A DNA stretch of 19,667 nt, taken from the NCBI GenBank assembly GCA_031548675.1, contig JAVBQU010000233.1:1-19667 (forward strand), read 5' to 3'. The notes under the pieces were generated by a model. That model was not told the DNA's origin and did no database searches. It worked only from the letters and a program-made list of their open reading frames with translations. The stretch is from JAVBQU01 sp031548675 (lineage in GTDB: Bacteria; Bacteroidota; Bacteroidia; Bacteroidales; P3). Made by a program: the position numbers and the translations under genes. Positions 14,750 to 19,667 of the stretch are shown piece after piece. Each line of letters begins with the position of its first letter. Position 1 is the stretch's first letter.

Positions 14750-15763
14750 TTAATGCCTAGCATACGGCACAGCATCCAAAGGGGCAAAATCGTTTTTGAG
14801 GTATTTGAAATACCCTGCAATACCTACCATAGCCGCATTATCGGTACAGAATTCAAATTTGGGAATAAAGGTTCTCCATTTATATTTATCTCCAGCATCC
14901 AACAGGGCTTGCCGCAAAGCCGAATTGGCAGATACACCGCCCGCAATGGCTACATCGCGTATGCCTGTATCTTTAGCTGCTTTTATCAATTTTTTCATCA
15001 AAATAGAAACTATCCGTTCCTGTATCGAAGCACATAAATCGTTTTTATTGTCTTCAATAAAATTCGGATTTACCTTCAATTGGTCGCGTAAGAAATACAG
15101 GATAGAAGTTTTCAAGCCGCTGAAGCTGAAATCGTAATTAGGAATAGAAGGCTCTGCAAAAGCAAAGGCATGTTTATTGCCCTCTTTAGCCAAACGGTCG
15201 ATAACGGGACCGCCCGGATAACCCAAATCCATTATTTTAGCTGCTTTATCGATGGCTTCGCCCACAGCATCATCGATAGTCTGCCCGATAATTTCCATCG
15301 TAAAATGGTCTTTCATGACAATAATCTGTGTATGTCCGCCCGAAACCAATAAACATAAAAATGGAAAGGAAGGCGTTTGACTTTCGTCATTTTCCTTGAT
15401 AAAGTGTGATAAAATATGAGCTTCCAGATGGTCGACACCTAACAAAGGGAGATTGAGAGCAGATGCAAACGATTTTGCAAAAGAGATACCTACCAACAAT
15501 GAGCCTAATAAACCCGGTCCGCGTGTAAAGGCTACTGCGTTTAATTGACTTTTATCTATTTCGGCTTTCTTGAGGGCGGCATCTACCACCGGAATAATAT
15601 TTTGCTGGTGTGCCCGCGAAGCCAGCTCCGGAACTACACCGCCATAGAGCGTATGTACATTCTGGCTTGCAATCACATTCGACAAAATGCGGTCGTTTGC
15701 CAAAACGGCTGCCGAAGTATCATCACAAGAGCTTTCGATGGCTAAGATATAGGTTGGGATCAT
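14750..15763 (-). CDS. tsaD: tRNA N6-adenosine threonylcarbamoyltransferase TsaD
   Basis: A 337-residue Kae1/TsaD protein that, with TsaB and TsaE, transfers the threonylcarbamoyl group to A37 of ANN-decoding tRNAs. The ASKHA fold opens with 'ILAIESSCDDTSAAVL'. Metal-binding residues are H112 and H116 in DHLEAH and D308 in CTDNAAM. 'TRGPGLLGSLLVG', 'LLVSGGHTQI', 'DDAVGEAIDKAAK', 'YPGGPVIDRLA', 'YDFSFSGLKT' and 'IAGGVSANSALR' are all in place, and length is normal. It follows the small membrane-protein gene by 46 bp on the same strand. A TACCTTTG element in that gap suggests its own promoter in addition to any read-through. The stop codon lies about 40 bp from the 21-bp repeat array. Confidence 0.96.
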   Translation of the reverse strand: MIPTYILAIESSCDDTSAAVLANDRILSNVIASQNVHTLYGGVVPELASRAHQQNIIPVVDAALKKAEIDKSQLNAVAFTRGPGLLGSLLVGISFAKSFASALNLPLLGVDHLEAHILSHFIKENDESQTPSFPFLCLLVSGGHTQIIVMKDHFTMEIIGQTIDDAVGEAIDKAAKIMDLGYPGGPVIDRLAKEGNKHAFAFAEPSIPNYDFSFSGLKTSILYFLRDQLKVNPNFIEDNKNDLCASIQERIVSILMKKLIKAAKDTGIRDVAIAGGVSANSALRQALLDAGDKYKWRTFIPKFEFCTDNAAMVGIAGYFKYLKNDFAPLDAVPYARH

Positions 15764-15793
15764 GTTCTGAGTTCAGTCGTTTAGTTATTTATA

Positions 15794-15801
15794 CAAAGGT
15801 A
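15794..15801 (-). promoter_or_regulatory. -7 element (TACCTTTG) in front of tsaD
   Basis: Leftward TACCTTTG lies 30 bp before the tsaD start, in the gap after the small membrane-protein gene. Any -33 element would lie inside the end of that gene. It implies a short 5' leader for tsaD. Confidence 0.65.
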
Positions 15802-15809
15802 ATCTGTAC

Positions 15810-16073
15810 TTAAATCAAATTCAAGAAATATATGACAAACACAGCAAACATACTTACCACTATTGTAATAAGACTTCCTATACCTGCTTGCGATATTTTA
15901 TTCCGCATATAGTACCACATCAATAGTATGGATGGGATAAATGCTAAAAAATAATGCTTCCGCAAAAATAATTCAGGAATAGCCCGCGATATGGCATAAG
16001 CAATGCCTAAACTGATTATTACTAAGACAAGGGTTATTGCTGCTCCAATGGAAAGTTTATCTTTTTTAAGCAT
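15810..16073 (-). CDS. Small membrane protein, three predicted helices
   Basis: An 87-residue protein with three hydrophobic segments at about residues 8-30 (IGAAITLVLVIISLGIAYAI), 40-56 (HYFLAFIPSILLMWYYM) and 64-86 (IGSLITIVVSMFAVFVIYF). The N terminus is Lys-rich (MLKKDK) and the loop between helices 2 and 3 is basic (RNKIS), suggesting the N terminus and that loop are cytoplasmic if the topology is regular. I do not recognise the family. The start codon overlaps the last 8 bp of surE, so translation is probably coupled to it. Overlap with surE, a hydrophobic pattern without breaks, and same-strand context support it as a real gene. Confidence 0.75.
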   Translation of the reverse strand: MLKKDKLSIGAAITLVLVIISLGIAYAISRAIPELFLRKHYFLAFIPSILLMWYYMRNKISQAGIGSLITIVVSMFAVFVIYFLNLI

Positions 16074-16836
16074 AAAGTACGCGGTTTTTTAAAAGTTGTA
16101 AACTGGGATAAGATGTAAAATCATGTTGAACAGGAACAATAGAAATATAATTATTTTCCAAAGCCCAAGTATCGGTATCGGTTTCCGTATCCTGATTATG
16201 GAAAAATCCCTCTATCCAAAAATAGTCCCTGCCATAAGGGTCTTCGCGGAAATGGGCTTTTTCTGTCCAGTAGGCTTTCCCTTGACGGCAAACTTTCATT
16301 CCTTTAATATCTGCCTTAGCTGCTGCCGGAATATTTACATTCAGACATACATTTTGAGGCAAGCCGTTTTGCAAAACATCCTGAATAATCTGCCTGATAA
16401 ATTCTTCGCCTTGCGAAAAATCAGCATCAGCATCGAAATCCGTCAAAGAAAATCCGATAGAATTAATTCCTAAAATAGAACCTTCGATAGCTGCTGCCAT
16501 AGTACCGGAATAAATGGTATTGATAGAAGCATTTACCCCGTGGTTTATCCCCGATAATATCAAATCGGGCTGCCGGTTTTGCAATATACTTGCCATCGCT
16601 ACTTTCACACAATCTACCGGTGTGCCATCAATATGGCATTCCCAATAATTCTCTTCTTTTTGTAAGGTTTTAATGCGGAAAGGTGCATCGGTAGTAATAG
16701 CATGGCTTTTGCTCGACATCGGCTTTTTGGGAGCCATAACTACTATTTCGCCTAAAGGTTTGGCTATTTCTATTAATGAACGGATGCCTTTGGCATGTAT
16801 TCCGTCATCGTTGGTTATCAAAATTAAAGGAAGCAT
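16066..16836 (-). CDS. surE: 5'/3'-nucleotidase SurE
   Basis: A 256-residue SurE-family phosphatase that removes phosphate from nucleoside monophosphates with a divalent metal; it is linked to stationary-phase survival in E. coli. Metal ligands fit the family: D10 and D11 in ITNDDG, a Ser in MSSKSHAIT (~41), and N98 in LSGINHGVN. 'HIDGTPVDCVKVA' and 'YSGTMAAAIEGSILGINSIGFSL' are also conserved parts. The length is usual. The 3' end overlaps the small membrane-protein gene by 8 bp. PurD is encoded 60 bp upstream on the same strand, so both may be in one leftward transcript, linking purine synthesis to nucleotide turnover by position only. Confidence 0.95.
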   Translation of the reverse strand: MLPLILITNDDGIHAKGIRSLIEIAKPLGEIVVMAPKKPMSSKSHAITTDAPFRIKTLQKEENYWECHIDGTPVDCVKVAMASILQNRQPDLILSGINHGVNASINTIYSGTMAAAIEGSILGINSIGFSLTDFDADADFSQGEEFIRQIIQDVLQNGLPQNVCLNVNIPAAAKADIKGMKVCRQGKAYWTEKAHFREDPYGRDYFWIEGFFHNQDTETDTDTWALENNYISIVPVQHDFTSYPSLQLLKNRVLYA

Positions 16837-16896
16837 ATTTGAGTTGAATTATGAATGATGAATTATAAACTTTTACATTTGAAATAGAAACAATCC

Positions 16897-18183
16897 CTAA
16901 CAATATTTCAACAAATCCTGTCCAATATCCCGCCTGTAATATTTTCCTTCATAGTCAATGACTTCTGCATTTTTATAGGATAAGGCAAGGGCTTCTTCAA
17001 TCGTATTGCCAAAAGAGGTAACAGCCAGCACACGTCCGCCATTAGTCAAAACCTGTCCGGATTCACTAAATTTAGTTCCTGCATGAAAAACCATGCTGTC
17101 TTTCACTTGCTCTAAATTGCTGATCACTTTTCCTTTTGCATAACTTTCGGGATAACCTTCTGAAACCAGCATCACACAAGCCGCGTAACGATTATCAGCC
17201 GTAAATTCTTTGGTATCTAAATTTCCTTTTGCCACGCCTTCTAATAAATCAATCATATCGGATGTAATGCGCGGAAAGACACTTTCTGTTTCAGGGTCTC
17301 CCATCCGGCAATTGTATTCTATTACAGAAGCATTTCCATTATCATTCATCAATCCTATAAATATAAACCCTTTGTATAAAATCCCCTCTGCTTTCAATCC
17401 TGCAATGGTAGGTTTTACTATTTTATTTTCAATATTCCGCATCAGATTTTCATCTGCAAATGGCACATGAGACACCGAACCCATTCCTCCGGTATTAGGT
17501 CCTGTATCTCCCTCCCCTATCCGCTTGTAATCTTTAGCCACTGGCAATATTTTATAAGAATTTCCATCTGTTAGTACAAAAACAGAAAGTTCTATACCAT
17601 GCAGATATTCTTCAATCACTACTTTAGCAGAGGCTTCTCCAAATTTTTGATTATCCAGCATTGCGGTAAGTTCTTCACCAGCTTCTTGCAAGGTATTGCA
17701 GATAACCACGCCTTTTCCGGCAGCCAAACCATCTGCTTTTAGCACATAAGGTGGTTTAAGGCTCTGCATAAATTGTACTCCTTTTTGTACCTCTCCTTGC
17801 TTAAAAGTTTGATAGGCTGCTGTAGGAATGCCGTATTTCTGCATAAATGCTTTAGAGAAATCTTTACTTCCTTCCAATATAGCCCCATTTTTTTGAGGTC
17901 CTATAACCGGAATATGCTTTAACTGCTCGTCTTGTAAAAAGAAATCGTGAATACCTAAAACTAAAGGAATTTCAGGTCCTACAACCACCATATCTACTTT
18001 ATTCTCTAAAACAAAAGATTTTATTTTTTCAAAATCTGCTACCTCTATGGCAACATTGGTCCCGCAATTTTGAGTTCCGGCATTACCCGGTGCAATAAAA
18101 AGTTGGGTTAAGCGAGAACTTTGGGCTATTTTCCATGCCATGGCATGTTCTCTTCCTCCGGAACCTAAAAGTAGTATTTTCAT
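16897..18183 (-). CDS. purD: Phosphoribosylamine--glycine ligase (GAR synthetase) PurD
   Basis: A 428-residue ATP-grasp enzyme joining glycine to phosphoribosylamine, the second step of de novo purine synthesis. The start at 18183 is chosen because MKILLLGSGGREHA is the family's first strand and nucleotide-like loop; the frame stays open 57 codons further upstream, but that stretch is repeat-rich, contains a GTTGATTC tandem and would give an abnormally long protein. Motifs: 'VVVGPEIPLVLGI' (~66-78), 'LKADGLAAGKGVVI' (148-161), 'GPNTGGMGSVSHVPF', 'YKGFIFIGLM', and the metal-binding 'EYNCRMGDPETESVFPRI'. The C-terminal domain carries 'NGGRVLAVTSFGNTIEEA'. No clear TAnnTTTG promoter was found in 18184-18283. 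Confidence 0.96.
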   Translation of the reverse strand: MKILLLGSGGREHAMAWKIAQSSRLTQLFIAPGNAGTQNCGTNVAIEVADFEKIKSFVLENKVDMVVVGPEIPLVLGIHDFFLQDEQLKHIPVIGPQKNGAILEGSKDFSKAFMQKYGIPTAAYQTFKQGEVQKGVQFMQSLKPPYVLKADGLAAGKGVVICNTLQEAGEELTAMLDNQKFGEASAKVVIEEYLHGIELSVFVLTDGNSYKILPVAKDYKRIGEGDTGPNTGGMGSVSHVPFADENLMRNIENKIVKPTIAGLKAEGILYKGFIFIGLMNDNGNASVIEYNCRMGDPETESVFPRITSDMIDLLEGVAKGNLDTKEFTADNRYAACVMLVSEGYPESYAKGKVISNLEQVKDSMVFHAGTKFSESGQVLTNGGRVLAVTSFGNTIEEALALSYKNAEVIDYEGKYYRRDIGQDLLKYC

Positions 18184-18189
18184 TTTTTT

Positions 18190-18212
18190 GTTGATTCGTT
18201 GATTCGTTGATT
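18190..18212. repeat. Short 8-bp tandem repeat upstream of purD
   Basis: GTTGATTC occurs twice in a row and is followed by GTTGATT, covering 23 bp just before the purD start. It lies in the probable 5' leader and keeps a spurious upstream reading frame open. Confidence 0.8.
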
Positions 18213-18283
18213 GGGTTATTTGTGAATTAACTTCGTTGAACTTGTAAGTTCGGTTGTGAGATGAAAGTAATCTGCAAAAAACA

Positions 18284-18317
18284 AAAACAAACAGCCGCTT
18301 TTGCAACTGTTTGTTTT
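18284..18317 (-). terminator. Terminator of the sigma/anti-sigma operon
   Basis: An 11-bp stem AAAACAAACAG (18284-18294) pairs with 18307-18317 around a 12-base loop. Read leftward it is followed by a T-rich tail (GTTTTTTGC). It lies 45 bp past the stop codon of the leftward anti-sigma-like gene and upstream of purD. Confidence 0.7.
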
Positions 18318-18362
18318 CGGAAATCAAAATTACTATATTTTGGGTAAAATACAAAAAACAGA

Positions 18363-19310
18363 TTATCTCATTACTACAAAAGAGCCTTGCTTTACAGTAG
18401 TTTTTCCATCTTTCTGCACTTGAAGTGTATAGAAATAAGTTCCTTGTTCTAAATCATCACAATACCAATCATTATTATAATTGGTACGATCATAAATTTT
18501 GCTGCCATTTCTATTAAAAACCATCAAGCGATTGCCATCGTAATTAGCCAGATTTTTTACTTCAAAGAAATCATTATGCCCATCTCTGTTAGGTGTAACA
18601 AAGGTGGCTGCTATCAACTCCAAATCTTTATTTACAGTTTCTTTTACAGTCTCTTTCACTGTATTTTTAACCGTATTATCTACTACATTTTCTACTTTTT
18701 GTGATTCTGCATTGCGGTCTTTAGCTGTTTTTATCGAATCTATCGGAATAGATTTTATTGGATTTTGAACCACTGTAGATTGCTGAGGTGTTGTTGCAGG
18801 AATCTGTGCTGAGTTAGATGTGGATTGAGAAACGCCATGGGGAACAATTGTATTGGCTGCAGCAACATCTTTTGCTGTATAATCGGAATGAATGTAAGGT
18901 TTATTTTTAGGTGTTAGTGCTGATTTATCGGGCTTATGGTTACCTTTTGTATTTTCCTGTGTTTCGTTTTGAGCCATCTCCTCTTGGTTCATATTTTCCA
19001 ATGGAGTTGTTGTTCTGGCTATAGAATCTGATGGGACAGCAGATTGTTCGGTTTTATCGGTTTCTTTTTCGGCAACATTTGAATCTTTTGTATCTGTATT
19101 ATACCATAAAATGCCTGCCATAGTAACCACTACAGCGGCAGAAGCTGCCACAGTTGCCACAGTGTACCATGGTTTCCATTTCACTTGCTTAGCTTTAGGT
19201 ACTACCGTTTCAGCATTCATTTGCTGTTCCAAACGCTGCCACAATGCGCCATTGTCTTCCGGCTGGTAGTTTTCAAGCTGTTTTTTAAATATGTCTCCTA
19301 TATCGTTCAT
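18363..19310 (-). CDS. Membrane anti-sigma-like protein with a T9SS type B (gliding-associated) C-terminal domain
   Basis: A 315-residue protein in three parts. Residues 1-45 (MNDIGDIFKKQLENYQPED, GALWQRLEQQM) match the short cytoplasmic head common in Bacteroidota anti-sigma and related proteins encoded beside ECF sigma genes. Residues 48-70 are one transmembrane helix (WYTVATVAASAAVVVTMAGI). A low-complexity Thr/Asn/Gln/Lys linker follows, with VKxTV-like repeats at ~209-228 (TVKNTVKETVKETVNK). Residues 230-315 resemble the type B T9SS sorting / CHU_C domain: TFVTPNRDGHNDFFEVKNL, LMVFNRNGSKIYDRTNYNNDW, GTYFYTLQVQKDG, GSFVVMR. With the head inside, this domain is periplasmic. The partial ECF sigma gene ends 27 bp upstream, on the same strand, supporting a sigma/anti-sigma pair. 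No cleavable signal peptide is seen, so it is unlikely to be ordinary T9SS cargo. The sigma partnership is inferred. Confidence 0.85.
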   Translation of the reverse strand: MNDIGDIFKKQLENYQPEDNGALWQRLEQQMNAETVVPKAKQVKWKPWYTVATVAASAAVVVTMAGILWYNTDTKDSNVAEKETDKTEQSAVPSDSIARTTTPLENMNQEEMAQNETQENTKGNHKPDKSALTPKNKPYIHSDYTAKDVAAANTIVPHGVSQSTSNSAQIPATTPQQSTVVQNPIKSIPIDSIKTAKDRNAESQKVENVVDNTVKNTVKETVKETVNKDLELIAATFVTPNRDGHNDFFEVKNLANYDGNRLMVFNRNGSKIYDRTNYNNDWYCDDLEQGTYFYTLQVQKDGKTTVKQGSFVVMR

Positions 19311-19337
19311 GGCATAAAATCAAACCAATGTTTCCTA

Positions 19338-19667
19338 TTAATTTAAAGATGTTCTTTCAAGTAACTTTTTTCGCAATATTTTTTTTGCATGAAATAATTG
19401 TGTTTTCGATGTACTTTCGGTTATTCCCAATATTTCGGCTATTTCTTTATGCGCATAATTTTCTATCTCAAACATATTGAAAATAACCCTGCATCCTTCG
19501 GGCAATTCTTGTATCAGTTTTAATAAATATTCCGCGTCATATTCTTTTTGATAGATATCCTTATCGGTATCTTCTATCGCGGATTGTACTTCGGAATAAT
19601 CCACCTGATTTGCGGGTTTCAAATTACTTCTGTAATAATTGATGGCGGTATGATTGACCGTGCTGCG
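19338..19667 (-). CDS. ECF-type RNA polymerase sigma factor, C-terminal part (cut by window edge)
   Basis: The frame is open to the right edge of the window. The TTG at 19622 that could be taken as a start is internal: upstream codons read RSTVNHTAINYYRSNLK, which fits the end of sigma region 2 (NTAIDYYR-type). About 109 residues are visible. Region 4 follows: 'LPEGCRVIFNMFEIENYAHKEIAEILGITESTSKTQLFHAKKILRKKL', a typical helix-turn-helix. The N-terminal ~70 residues should lie beyond 19667. It is followed 27 bp later by the anti-sigma-like gene, the common order for an ECF sigma and its regulator. Confidence 0.92.
   Translation of the reverse strand, partial: RSTVNHTAINYYRSNLKPANQVDYSEVQSAIEDTDKDIYQKEYDAEYLLKLIQELPEGCRVIFNMFEIENYAHKEIAEILGITESTSKTQLFHAKKILRKKLLERTSLN

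Noticed and set aside
14370..14753. Two overlapping rightward reading frames (14370-14753, His/Phe/Val-rich; 14390-14728, Gly-Thr-Pro-Phe-rich) as repeat proteins
   Set aside because: The 21-bp period keeps frames open automatically. Both are low-complexity, overlap each other in different frames, and have no recognisable domain.
18184..18354. N-terminal extension of PurD from an upstream ATG at 18354
   Set aside because: PurD proteins begin at the MKILLLGSGGREHA strand; the extension reads through the GTTGATTC tandem and the preceding terminator region.
19338..19622. A complete 94-residue sigma-region-4 protein starting at the TTG at 19622
   Set aside because: The frame continues upstream to the window edge and encodes typical region 2 residues (NHTAINYYRSN), so it is a truncated full-length ECF factor.

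Overview
The window looks like a chromosomal segment of a Bacteroidota (Bacteroidetes) bacterium, probably an anaerobic or facultative member of the phylum with a type IX secretion system (T9SS). Four things point there: repeated TAnnTTTG promoter elements (mostly TACCTTTG) instead of a classic -10 box, a T9SS type A sorting domain on a large secreted protein, a type B (gliding-associated) C-terminal domain on a second protein, and A+T-rich leaders without strong Shine-Dalgarno sequences. The gene content is largely housekeeping and no insertion sequence, phage gene or CRISPR array was found.

Layout, left half. The 3' part of a gene with a META-like fold (3-722) is followed by a palindromic intergenic repeat and a 1377-residue secreted protein (939-5072). 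That protein has a subtilisin-like domain in which every catalytic position is replaced, a right-handed beta-helix region and a T9SS sorting domain. A debris-like intergenic stretch leads to a leftward pair: a lipoprotein (6538-7104) and an outer-membrane beta-barrel protein (5555-6451). Next are a solitary methylmalonyl-CoA mutase large subunit (7279-9432, leftward) and, diverging from it, tRNA-Leu(CAA), an acetyl-CoA hydrolase/CoA-transferase family enzyme (9944-11242) and tRNA-Arg(CCT). Mutase and CoA-transferase together would fit succinate-propionate interconversion; that is inference from families and position.

Layout, right half. mnmA (tRNA 2-thiouridylase) converges on an ECF sigma factor gene through a shared terminator. 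Leftward dprA and tsaD are separated by a minisatellite of fourteen exact 21-bp units. Upstream of tsaD lie a small three-helix membrane protein, surE (overlapping it by 8 bp) and purD. The right edge holds a leftward sigma/anti-sigma-like operon: the C-terminal part of an ECF sigma factor (cut by the window edge), then a single-pass membrane protein with an anti-sigma-like N terminus and, unusually, a T9SS type B-like domain at its periplasmic end.

The observations most worth a second look are the fully substituted catalytic site of the subtilase-like surface protein, the anti-sigma/type B sorting-domain fusion next to its ECF sigma factor, and the 21-bp array with recurring hairpin potential between dprA and tsaD. 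None is proven to be a new system from sequence alone.
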